DNA from: a virus
Strand: one strand, 5' to 3'
Length of the DNA stretch: 35,220 nt
IMG/VR virus record: IMGVR_UViG_3300018432_000032
Location: 1-35,220 of that record
This document shows positions 29,244 through 35,091 of the stretch, one piece after another. Within the stretch, counting starts at the first letter, position 1; each line of letters begins with the position of its first letter. The notes below the pieces were generated by a model that was given only the letters and a program-made list of their open reading frames with translations, did no database searches and was not told where the DNA came from. The position numbers were made by a program, and so were the translations under genes.

Positions 29244-29424
29244 CGACCCGGCCGGGTACGCCGAACTGTGGCTCGCCGAGCTCGGCGCGCACGTGCCGGA
29301 ACACCACGACGGGCAGGCGTTGGCACCCCGAGAAAAGGGGTTCGGGCTGGCGCTGCCCGTACACGAGCGGGCCCGCCGGCACGGTGAGCGGCTCGACCGT
29401 GAGGGGCTCGCACCCCGCGAGTAG
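29230..29424 (+). CDS. Hypothetical 64-residue protein before the replication gene
   Basis: The ATG lies within the previous gene. Sequence: SATDDPAGYAELWLAELGAH and VPEHHDGQALAPREKGFG, with His- and Arg-rich tail (ERARRHGERLDREGLAPRE). No motif is recognised. It is followed by a hairpin and the leader peptide of the replication gene. Confidence 0.5.
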   Translation: MSATDDPAGYAELWLAELGAHVPEHHDGQALAPREKGFGLALPVHERARRHGERLDREGLAPRE

Positions 29425-29452
29425 CGTCCCGATCCCGCCCCTAAAACGGGGC

Positions 29453-29493
29453 GCCCGGGCGGCGACGTGGACAGCGTCGCGTATCGCCCGGGC
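29453..29493 (+). promoter_or_regulatory. Bulged hairpin upstream of the replication gene
   Basis: Outer stem GCCCGGGCG (29453-29461) with CGCCCGGGC (29485-29493); inner stem GCGACG (29462-29467) with CGTCGC (29475-29480), a 7-base loop and a 4-base bulge (GTAT) on the right side. Fifteen base pairs make a very stable RNA. It is 28 bases before a short leader ORF. It may be a terminator, an attenuator or a small RNA element controlling replication protein expression. Confidence 0.55.
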
Positions 29494-29521
29494 TGACTCC
29501 GCACGACCGGAGGTAACACAC

Positions 29522-29599
29522 ATGATGCCGTCACCCGGCAAGGGTGCTTCCCGCGGCACGGTTCGACCAGCAGCACACGCGCGGCGGTGCACGTTGTGA
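29522..29599 (+). CDS. Leader peptide of the replication gene, 25 residues
   Basis: A strong GGAGG (29509-29513) precedes ATG 29522. The peptide (MMPSPGKGASRGTVRPAAHA, then RRCTL) is basic and has no fold. Its stop codon overlaps the GTG of the winged-helix gene (GTGA, 29596-29599). It probably exists for translational coupling or attenuation, making replication protein levels depend on ribosomes that finish the leader. Confidence 0.5.
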   Translation: MMPSPGKGASRGTVRPAAHARRCTL

Positions 29600-30051
29600 G
29601 CCCCCGCAAGGGCGGCGAGAGTCCGCTGCGGTTCGAGTGGGAGCGGGCGGTGCGGGCGCTGCCGATCAAACCCATGGTCAAGCTCGTCGCGTTGACGCTC
29701 GCCACATACGGCGACCTCGACGGGAGCAACGTCCGCCCCGGTAACGACGCGCTGATCGGTGACACGGGCGCGTCGCGGGCGACGGTGTGGCGGGCGCTCG
29801 CGTTCCTCCGCGACGTCGGGCTGATCGTGTCGGTTCAGTCGGCGAACCGCCGCCGGGGCATCGCCGAGCAGTACCGACTAGCGACCCCGCCCGACGTCCT
29901 CGCCCGGGTGCTGGAAGCGATGGAACGGGCACCCGATCAGGGCTCAGACAGAGCCCTAAACGGTCACGGTTTAGGGCTCACACAGAAACGTTTAGGGCTC
30001 ACAGGGAAACAGATTAGGGCTCACACAGAAACCCCATGGGGCTCAGTGTGA
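29596..30051 (+). CDS. Winged-helix replication initiation protein
   Basis: A 151-residue protein starting at GTG 29596 (GTG 29587 is less likely). Residues about 22-95 are a winged-helix domain as in phage O-like and HTH_36 replication proteins: RALPIKPMVKLVALTLATYG, GNDALIGDTGASRATVWRAL, AFLRDVGLIVSVQS, then NRRRGIAEQYRLATPPD. The last 40 residues are poorly conserved and Gln/Lys/Thr-rich because the DNA encoding them holds iterons (29936-30056). In lambda, the O gene also contains the origin. It is likely autoregulated: TGAGCCCCC occurs at its start (29597) and at its end (30049). Confidence 0.75.
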   Translation: MSPRKGGESPLRFEWERAVRALPIKPMVKLVALTLATYGDLDGSNVRPGNDALIGDTGASRATVWRALAFLRDVGLIVSVQSANRRRGIAEQYRLATPPDVLARVLEAMERAPDQGSDRALNGHGLGLTQKRLGLTGKQIRAHTETPWGSV

Positions 30052-30056
30052 GCCCC
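29936..30056. repeat. Iteron array in the replication gene, candidate origin
   Basis: TTTAGGGCTCACACAGAAAC (29970-29989), TTTAGGGCTCACAGGGAAAC (29991-30010) and ATTAGGGCTCACACAGAAAC (30013-30032) are direct repeats with a 21-22 base period, two helical turns. A degenerate copy starts near 29936 and a GGGGCTCA copy at 30038. Inverted copies add GAGCCCTAAAC (29951-29961) with GTTTAGGGCTC (29969-29979), a perfect 11-bp repeat, and TGAGCCCC (30049-30056) opposite GGGGCTCA (30038-30045). The array lies in the 3' end of the initiator gene, as the lambda origin does. The initiator should bind it. Confidence 0.7.
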
Positions 30057-30066
30057 CACCAGAACA

Positions 30067-30100
30067 TGACCACCTTAGTGACCAACTCATGACCAACTCA
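30067..30100. repeat. Tandem TGACC repeats beside the iterons, candidate unwinding region
   Basis: TGACCACCTTAG (30067-30078), TGACCAACTCA (30079-30089) and TGACCAACTCA (30090-30100) are adjacent; the last two are identical. The segment is noticeably less G/C-rich than its surroundings. CCAGAAC (30059-30065) and GTTCTGG (30110-30116), an exact 7-bp inverted repeat, flank it. Together with the iterons it looks like a duplex-unwinding element of a replication origin. Confidence 0.55.
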
Positions 30101-30157
30101 GCGGCGACAGTTCTGGACGTAACTACTGACCGCGCGCGACCCGCGAGAGGAACCCAC

Positions 30158-30571
30158 ATGACCGCCGATCCCGTCACCCGAACCGCCCGCCGGCAGAACC
30201 TCCTCGACCGGCTCGCCGAACACCTCACCGACTGGGGCTGCCCGGCCGACGCCGCCGCGACCCGATCCCTGTCGCTGCTGCACGAAGTCGAGGCGCACGG
30301 CTGGCAACTGCCGAACGTCGACGCGCCCCCGCTGTCCGGCCGCGGCTCCACACCCGAAGGACGGGCCAAAGCACGGCGCATCGCCCGACAGGTTCAGATG
30401 GGGTGCACGTGCGGCGACGAACGGCTCGGGTGGCTCGACCCGCAGCACTTCACCGGCTGCCCCGTGCGTGACGCACACGACGGGCCGCGCGCGGCAGGAC
30501 TGCCGCCGCCAAGCGACGAACCCCGCCCGGCCGGTATCCCTGTATCCCCCGAAACGGCAGAGAGGATCTGA
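30158..30571 (+). CDS. Hypothetical protein after the origin
   Basis: I chose ATG 30158 because of GAGAGGAA eight bases upstream; longer starts would run through the repeats. The 137-residue protein is helical in the first half (RQNLLDRLAEHLTDWGCPAD, SLSLLHEVEAHGWQLPNV). Then comes a Cys-containing segment (MGCTCGDERLGWLDPQHFTG, CPVRDAHD) with likely zinc binding (CTC...H...C...H). The Pro-rich C-terminus is disordered. It is probably a replication accessory protein, but this is from position only. Confidence 0.6.
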   Translation: MTADPVTRTARRQNLLDRLAEHLTDWGCPADAAATRSLSLLHEVEAHGWQLPNVDAPPLSGRGSTPEGRAKARRIARQVQMGCTCGDERLGWLDPQHFTGCPVRDAHDGPRAAGLPPPSDEPRPAGIPVSPETAERI

Positions 30572-30577
30572 CGGCGA

Positions 30578-30763
30578 ATGTCGAACACTCAACTACCCGC
30601 CGGGCAATGCCCGTCCGCGATCGCCATCCGCGACGGCGCCGCCACCCTCGAGGCCGTCTGCGCACAACCCGCCGGACACCCCGGCCCACACCTCAGCGTC
30701 CTGTTCGGCTGGCCCCGACTCGACCAGGCATACGGCAACCCGATCCGCGAGGAGACTCGGTGA
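30578..30763 (+). CDS. Small Cys-containing protein
   Basis: Sixty-one residues. GAGAGGAT (about 30560-30567) gives the ribosome site. Cys in GQCPSAIAIRD and AVCAQPAGHPGPHLSVL; the second, with three His/Pro residues (AGHPGPH), resembles the single-finger proteins of the tail region (RLCGQPATHH). A metal site is likely. The next gene overlaps by four bases. Confidence 0.55.
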   Translation: MSNTQLPAGQCPSAIAIRDGAATLEAVCAQPAGHPGPHLSVLFGWPRLDQAYGNPIREETR

Positions 30764-31101
30764 CCGCCGTCCCGCCCGGCCACCGCGTGTGCGCCTGTGG
30801 GTTGAACCTCGACATCTGGCAGAACTCGTGGAACCACCGAGCGGGTTGCCTAATGCAGCCGATCCCGCCCGGCCCCCGCGACGACCGGGAACGGCTGCTC
30901 CTCGCCGACGCCGTGCACATCGCGCAGTGCTGCGACCCCGATGCAGACCCGACGTGCCAGAAGACGCTCGACGCCCTCATGCCCGTCGTGGACGCCATCG
31001 CCGAGGCCCGCGCCGTCGCCGCGCTCGCCCGACGACGCTGCCCACTCGGCGTTCCGCGCTCGACGTGCTGCGGCCTCCCCGGCGCCTGCGGTGACTGCTG
31101 A
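30760..31101 (+). CDS. Cys-rich protein, probable zinc sites
   Basis: A 113-residue protein with twelve Cys: HRVCACGLNLD, AGCLMQP, QCCDPDADPTCQKT, RCPLGVPRSTCCGLP and GACGDC at the end. The first and last groups look like separate small zinc sites around a helical middle (LDALMPVVDAIAEARAVAAL). It belongs to the run of finger-type microproteins downstream of the origin. Stop and next start overlap by one base. Confidence 0.6.
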   Translation: MTAVPPGHRVCACGLNLDIWQNSWNHRAGCLMQPIPPGPRDDRERLLLADAVHIAQCCDPDADPTCQKTLDALMPVVDAIAEARAVAALARRRCPLGVPRSTCCGLPGACGDC

Positions 31102-31544
31102 TGACCGCGTTCCTGTCCGGCCTCGCACTCACCATCGCCGTCGCCGCACTCACACTCGCCATCGTCGTCGCCCGACAGAACGCCGAAGCACTCACCCTCA
31201 TCCGCCGACACCGCCGCGCACACCACGACGCCGAGGGCTACGCCGACCCCGAACCCCTCGACGCGCCCGCGACACCACCCGCCGGCGCACACCGCTGGGA
31301 ACCGCACACGATCACCGTCGACGAGCCGCTCACCCCCGAACAGGCCAACGCGATCCGCGACAACCCGCCCGGGTTGCCCACCGCGGCGATGCCCGCCGCC
31401 CGACCACTACCACCCGTCGACCGGGCCGACTACGACGCGCAGATCCAGCGCAATCAGGAAGCGATCCGGCTCGAGCACCTCGCCCGGCCGTTCGACCCCA
31501 CAGACCCCGCCGCGACCGTCGAATCACCCGAGGCCCGACCATGA
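31101..31544 (+). CDS. Membrane-anchored protein with cytoplasmic tail
   Basis: The protein has 147 residues. Residues about 3-24 (AFLSGLALTIAVAALTLAIV) are an N-terminal membrane anchor without a clear cleavage site. The rest is a charged, Pro-rich tail (RRHRRAHHDAEGYADPEPLD, then PLPPVDRADYDAQIQRNQEA). The topology suits a phage-encoded inner-membrane protein; function unknown. The ATG overlaps the previous stop. Confidence 0.6.
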   Translation: MTAFLSGLALTIAVAALTLAIVVARQNAEALTLIRRHRRAHHDAEGYADPEPLDAPATPPAGAHRWEPHTITVDEPLTPEQANAIRDNPPGLPTAAMPAARPLPPVDRADYDAQIQRNQEAIRLEHLARPFDPTDPAATVESPEARP

Positions 31545-31786
31545 TCACCGACACACCCCGACCCCTCCCCGACTGCGCCATCTGCGGCACCCCCACCCGG
31601 CGCCGCACCGCCCGACGAAACGACGGCATGTGCACCGACTGCCGCCGCGCCTACGACGCGAAAGACCGACCCGAACAGCAACAGATCCCGCTCATCGCCG
31701 ACGCGCCCACACCCCGACCGCCCGACCTGACGAACGTCGTCGTCCTCGACACCCGACGACCCCGACCCGACCGGGGCCGACGATGA
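31541..31786 (+). CDS. Zinc-ribbon protein
   Basis: An 81-residue protein with two Cys pairs, PDCAICGTPTRRRTAR and GMCTDCRRAYDAKD, spaced as in a treble-clef or zinc-ribbon finger. Arg-rich surroundings suggest nucleic-acid contact. The C-terminus (LTNVVVLDTRRPRPDRGRR) is basic. It overlaps its neighbours by four bases each. Partner unknown. Confidence 0.62.
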   Translation: MITDTPRPLPDCAICGTPTRRRTARRNDGMCTDCRRAYDAKDRPEQQQIPLIADAPTPRPPDLTNVVVLDTRRPRPDRGRR

Positions 31787-32007
31787 CCGCCCGGCTACCC
31801 GAACCCATCCGCCACCGCTGCCGCCGAACACTCACCGTCCCCCCACCCGGACACCGCGCCCCCATCAACGGCGACGCACTACGGGCCGCGCACGACGCGC
31901 ACGCGAACCACGAGCACGGCGGGCAGCGGCTCGGGAACGACTGCCGCACCTGCCGGCGCTACCTCGCCGCACTGATCGACGCTCGGGCCCGCGAGCGGCA
32001 GCCATGA
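31783..32007 (+). CDS. Small Cys/His protein
   Basis: Seventy-four residues, start ATGA overlap. HRCRRTLTVPPPGHRAPING, then HDAHANHEHGGQRLGNDCRT CRRYL: four His and three Cys within 50 residues. A single-zinc fold is likely but no known family matches. Part of the same tightly packed operon. Confidence 0.52.
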   Translation: MTARLPEPIRHRCRRTLTVPPPGHRAPINGDALRAAHDAHANHEHGGQRLGNDCRTCRRYLAALIDARARERQP

Positions 32008-32180
32008 CCCGGGCCCGCGACCTCACCGACGACGAGCTCGCCGCCGAACTACAGCGGCGCGACCTCCTCCCCCGCTGCCGCTGCGGCAAATGGCAGACGT
32101 ACGTCGGCATATGGGACCGGGACGGCTACACCGTGCGGTGCCACGGCTGCCTACGCGCGATCGCGCGGTGCACATGCTGA
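32004..32180 (+). CDS. Zinc-finger microprotein, 58 residues
   Basis: The ATG overlaps the previous stop (ATGA). RCRCGKWQTYVGIWDRDGYT then VRCHGCLRAIARCTC shows two Cys pairs (CRCG and CHGC) and a C-terminal CTC, a compact zinc-finger arrangement. Arg-rich. It ends just before the 20-base gap that holds the repeated 12-mer GCGCGTCACACT. Role unknown. Confidence 0.6.
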   Translation: MTRARDLTDDELAAELQRRDLLPRCRCGKWQTYVGIWDRDGYTVRCHGCLRAIARCTC

Positions 32181-32200
32181 CCGCGCGTCACACTCACCGC

Positions 32201-32530
32201 ATGCCCTGGTCGAACACAAGCCGACGATCAGACCGCTACGGACGCGACCACCGCGCCGAACGCGTCCGCCACATGACCGCGCTCAAACGGGCCGGGGCAG
32301 GCGTCTGCGCCGAACGGGTATGCGTCAAACGAACCCGCGTCATCTACCCGGCCGACGACCTCCACCTCTGCCACGAACGCGCAACCGGCCGCGTACTCGG
32401 ACTAGGCCACGCCGCATGCAACCTCACCGAAGCCGCCCGATACGCCAACCGCCGACAGCAACAGATCCGACGCGGCGCCGCACCCCGCCGGCACACCACA
32501 ACGACCCGGCAATCGGCGCTCAAGTGGTAG
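32201..32530 (+). CDS. HNH-like endonuclease
   Basis: The 109-residue protein has an actinophage HNH pattern: YGRDHRAERVRHMTALKRAG, GVCAERVCVKRTRV (a Cys pair replaces the usual one), then LHLCHERATGRVLGLGHAAC N, where His and the following CN correspond to the H...N...H core. The tail is Arg-rich. It has weak similarity to the HNH at 33300. Targets are unknown; homing or packaging support are both possible. Confidence 0.62.
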   Translation: MPWSNTSRRSDRYGRDHRAERVRHMTALKRAGAGVCAERVCVKRTRVIYPADDLHLCHERATGRVLGLGHAACNLTEAARYANRRQQQIRRGAAPRRHTTTTRQSALKW

Positions 32531-32535
32531 CGACC

Positions 32536-32763
32536 ATGACCGTCCTCGCCCCCCACATCGCCGACCGCCACGAAGCGCACGGGCCCACATGCCTCATCGC
32601 ACCCGACGGCGACACATGCTGCCCACACCCCGCCACATGGCGGTTCGACCTCGAACCCGCCAACGGCTACGGACCCGGCCCGAGCACGTTCGCATGCACC
32701 CCGCACGCCCTGCACCTCGCCGCCCGCCCCGACATCGCGACAGTCAGGAACCTGCAGCCATGA
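32536..32763 (+). CDS. Small Cys-rich protein
   Basis: Seventy-five residues. Cys residues in PTCLIAPDGDTCCPHPATWR and STFACTPHALHLAA, with His, resemble other short fingers of this region. Trp/Phe around the first cluster suggest a compact core. It overlaps the next gene. Function unknown. Confidence 0.52.
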   Translation: MTVLAPHIADRHEAHGPTCLIAPDGDTCCPHPATWRFDLEPANGYGPGPSTFACTPHALHLAARPDIATVRNLQP

Positions 32764-32936
32764 CCCGCCACACCTACGACGTCGCCGAACCCGGACCCCG
32801 CCCCGTCGACCAGGCCGACGACCCACCCCCCGACCAACCCGCCTGCCCCCTCTGCGGCGGCGGGCCACCCGTACTCGTGCCCGCACTCCGGGCCGACGTA
32901 TGCAAGTCATGCGCCCGCATCGTCAGACGCCGATGA
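32760..32936 (+). CDS. Zinc-ribbon microprotein
   Basis: Fifty-eight residues. The C-terminal half has two Cys pairs, ACPLCGGGPPVLVP and DVCKSCARIVRRR, a four-Cys zinc-ribbon pattern; the N-terminal half is acidic and disordered. The basic C-terminus could touch nucleic acid. Start by ATGA overlap. Confidence 0.6.
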   Translation: MTRHTYDVAEPGPRPVDQADDPPPDQPACPLCGGGPPVLVPALRADVCKSCARIVRRR

Positions 32937-33190
32937 CTGCCGACCCCGAGCCGTACCCGTGCCCCGACTGCAACGGATCCGGCGCGCTGACCACCTACGA
33001 CGGGCGAGACCTAGGCGTGTGCCCATGCTGCCAAGGCGACGGCGCGCTCGAGCCCGTGACGAAAGGCGTAGCGTCAGCCGCGTCGGATATGACGCAGCGT
33101 GAGAGTCGACAAGTACCCCCCACCCGTACAGGACCCGCCACCGGGTCCCGTCGGGGTAAAAGTGCAGGTCAGACGCATGATCGTTTTTAG
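32933..33190 (+). CDS. DnaJ-type zinc-finger-like protein
   Basis: Two CxxCxGxG-like motifs are visible, CPDCNGSG (about residues 10-17) and CPCCQGDG (31-38), as in the DnaJ central domain. It has 85 residues; those after about 45 differ, being Ser/Thr/Arg-rich and encoded by less G/C-rich DNA. The 3' end may therefore overlap a regulatory region. It is the last of the run of finger proteins. Confidence 0.6.
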   Translation: MTADPEPYPCPDCNGSGALTTYDGRDLGVCPCCQGDGALEPVTKGVASAASDMTQRESRQVPPTRTGPATGSRRGKSAGQTHDRF

Positions 33191-33299
33191 AAGATGATCA
33201 CGCAGGGACCCGCCATGGACATGTTCTCTCTCCCGAGCGGGCGACGGATCAAGATCGTAACTCTATGTATTCGGGCGAATGCGGCTGAAAGGTGACGAA
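33191..33299 (+). promoter_or_regulatory. AT-richer gap before the packaging genes; candidate promoter or cos region
   Basis: The gap lies between the finger operon and the HNH/terminase genes. ATGATC occurs at 33177 and 33194. GGACCCGCCA occurs at 33131-33140 (where it forms the hairpin GGACCCG/CGGGTCC, 33131-33148) and again at 33206-33215. TATGTATTC near 33264 could be a -10 region. GAAAGG near 33287 is the ribosome site for 33300. In HK97-like phages cos lies near the terminase and HNH genes, so this is where the packaging start could be. No cos sequence can be proved by eye. Confidence 0.4.
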
Positions 33300-33914
33300 A
33301 TGCGGAAGCGGACGACGTATCTAGATCATCTGCGGTTCCGGTATGGCGCTGGGGTGCCTGACCTGGCGGCTGTGCTGGGCCCGCCGTCGTCGGTGCGGCG
33401 GTCGGCCCGTCCGCCGTTGCTGTGCGCGGACTGCGGCAAGCGGATGCATCGCGTTCGGGGGTCGCTGCCGCAGGGCTCGGCGCGGTGTCATCCGTGTCGC
33501 CGAGCCGAGCCGTCGCCGTCGACGATCAGGGATCGGCGGGGCCCGGTTCGCCCGTTGGTGACGCATTGCCGACGGTGCGACGGGTTGCTGCCGGCGCCGT
33601 CGCGGTCGCGCCGGTACTGCTCGCCGGATTGCGCGCGGCGGGCGCGGAACGATCGGGGGTGGGGCGGGCGCCCGACGGTGCGGGGGTACGGGACGGAGCA
33701 TCGGCGGTTGCGGGCGGCGACGATCGGCGGGGCGGTCGGGTCGCCGTGTGTGTTGTGCGGCGAGGTGATGGACGATCCGGCGCGGATGCACCTCGACCAC
33801 ACCGAGGATCGGTCGGGGTATCGCGGGTTCGCTCACGACTCGTGCAACGTGCGGGATGGGGCGCGGCGCGGTGGGGCGGCGTTCCGGGCGCGGAAGCTGG
33901 CGACTCGTGCCTGA
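33300..33914 (+). CDS. HNH endonuclease next to the small terminase
   Basis: A 204-residue protein; ATG 33300 is preferred over ATG 33279 because GAAAGG lies 6-7 bases upstream. Cys pairs (CADCGKR, CHPCRRAE, CRRCDGL, CSPDCARR) form zinc sites before the HNH motif: GYGTEHRRLRAATI, CVLCGEV, HLDHTEDRSGYRG with His167, and AHDSCNVRDG (His179, Asn183). HNH proteins beside terminases of this type help DNA cleavage at cos during packaging, as reported for HK97 gp74. A homing role is the alternative. Confidence 0.8.
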   Translation: MRKRTTYLDHLRFRYGAGVPDLAAVLGPPSSVRRSARPPLLCADCGKRMHRVRGSLPQGSARCHPCRRAEPSPSTIRDRRGPVRPLVTHCRRCDGLLPAPSRSRRYCSPDCARRARNDRGWGGRPTVRGYGTEHRRLRAATIGGAVGSPCVLCGEVMDDPARMHLDHTEDRSGYRGFAHDSCNVRDGARRGGAAFRARKLATRA

Positions 33915-34410
33915 CGGGCCGGACTGCACGTGTGGCGGTGCGATCGCGGCGGGTCGGCGGGATGGGTTCTGTTCGTCGTGGTGTCGGTCGCGGGATGAAC
34001 AGGGTTTGCCGCCGCAGTCGCCGCCGCCGTTGTTCTCGAGCGGTTCGCCGCGTCCGCCGGCGGCGCTGGTCCCGGGGACGGTCCCGGGGGACAAGGGTGG
34101 GGAGGGTCCCGGGGACGAGGAGCCGAAGCGCCCGCGGTATCGGTTGCGGCGTCGGCTGATCGCGGATGAGGTCGAGGAGCGGATCGAACAGGCGGGGATG
34201 GCGGGGACGTGGCAGGCGGCGGCGGCGCTGGACTTGGCGGACAGTCTCGATTGGCAGGGCGGGTCGGGGTCGGCGCGGGCGGCGTTGCATAAGCAGTTGC
34301 GTGACGTCATGGGGGATCTGTTGCGGGGTCAGGATGAGCCTGGTTCTGCGGTGGGGAAGATGCGGGATGAGCTCGCCGCGCGGCGGGCCCGTAGGGCTGG
34401 GGGTGCGTGA
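33907..34410 (+). CDS. Terminase small subunit (probable)
   Basis: This subunit would recognise the packaging site and regulate the large subunit. The protein has 167 residues from GTG 33907. CTCGGAIAAGRRDGFCSSWC in the first 26 residues is a four-Cys finger, a Gly/Pro linker follows, and the C-terminal half is helical (EVEERIEQAGMAGTWQAAAA, LDLADSLDWQGGSGSARAAL, HKQLRDVMGDLLRGQDEPGS), as in actinophage small terminases. The HNH gene precedes it. The call rests mainly on position and helical pattern. Confidence 0.68.
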   Translation: MPDGPDCTCGGAIAAGRRDGFCSSWCRSRDEQGLPPQSPPPLFSSGSPRPPAALVPGTVPGDKGGEGPGDEEPKRPRYRLRRRLIADEVEERIEQAGMAGTWQAAAALDLADSLDWQGGSGSARAALHKQLRDVMGDLLRGQDEPGSAVGKMRDELAARRARRAGGA

Positions 34411-34616
34411 TGCCGACGTCGACGCCGATGACGGAATTGTGGAGTGAGACGGTGCACGACGAGTCGGGGCAGTATCGCGGGGCGCGACTCTTGCGGCGCG
34501 GCGATACGAGGGCGCTCGTGTTGCTGGTCGGGGACCGGCATTCGACGCTCGACGTCGGCGACGCGCGGTCCCTGTTCGCGGCGCTCGGCGAGGCGCTGCA
34601 GGACGGCGAGCGGTGA
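34410..34616 (+). CDS. Small hypothetical protein after the small terminase
   Basis: The ATG shares one base with the terminase stop (TGATG). Sixty-eight residues: ELWSETVHDESGQYRGARLL, then RRGDTRALVLLVGDRHSTLD and SLFAALGEALQDGER, a mixed alpha/beta small domain. It has no Cys and no motif. The stop overlaps the next GTG. Confidence 0.55.
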   Translation: MPTSTPMTELWSETVHDESGQYRGARLLRRGDTRALVLLVGDRHSTLDVGDARSLFAALGEALQDGER

Positions 34617-34852
34617 GGCGGCGGGTTGCGCTGCTGGTGGCGCACGCGTTGATGCGGCTACCTCACCGGATATGGCGGTCACTGCCGGATCGGCTGCTGC
34701 GGTGGGCGATCGACGAGCACCTGTGGTCGTGCGCGTCGGTGCGGCACCTGTACGCGTCGCCGGCGGCGATGCGGGCGGCGTTGGATCGGATCCCGTCGCC
34801 GCGGCGCCCGTTGCGGCGGGTGGGGGATGCGCTCGACCCGGGCGGCGTGTGA
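34613..34852 (+). CDS. Hypothetical basic protein
   Basis: Seventy-nine residues, very Arg/Leu-rich: RRRVALLVAHALMRLPHRIW, RSLPDRLLRWAIDEHLWS and MRAALDRIPSPRRPLRRVG. An amphipathic helical character is clear; a nucleic-acid-binding or membrane-surface role is possible. One Cys only. It starts by a GTGA overlap. Function unknown. Confidence 0.5.
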   Translation: MRRRVALLVAHALMRLPHRIWRSLPDRLLRWAIDEHLWSCASVRHLYASPAAMRAALDRIPSPRRPLRRVGDALDPGGV

Positions 34853-35091
34853 TGGTCGCGACCCGGGCGACGTCGCATCCGCTGGTCGTCGTCGACTGCC
34901 CCGTGTGTGGTCTGCCGTTGCCGCGGGTCGTGATCGACGTCGACGCGCGGGCCGACGTCGAGGTCGCGCACGGGTTCCGGTCGGGACGCATGCTGCTGTT
35001 GACGGTGCGGGCGCAGACCCTCGACCGGGCGTGGTGGGACGCGGCGCGCGCCTCGCATCCCGCGTGTATCCCCGACGGCATGGGCGTGTGA
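34852..35091 (+). CDS. Small zinc-site protein, first of a paralogous pair
   Basis: Seventy-nine residues. SHPLVVVDCPVCGLPLPRVV has a CPVC knuckle within a beta segment, and ASHPACIPDGMGV a C-terminal Cys/His. The next gene (35091) opens with a similar VVVDCPRCLGPLPSI, so the two arose by duplication. They lie directly before the large terminase in a circular map. Function unknown. Confidence 0.58.
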   Translation: MVATRATSHPLVVVDCPVCGLPLPRVVIDVDARADVEVAHGFRSGRMLLLTVRAQTLDRAWWDAARASHPACIPDGMGV

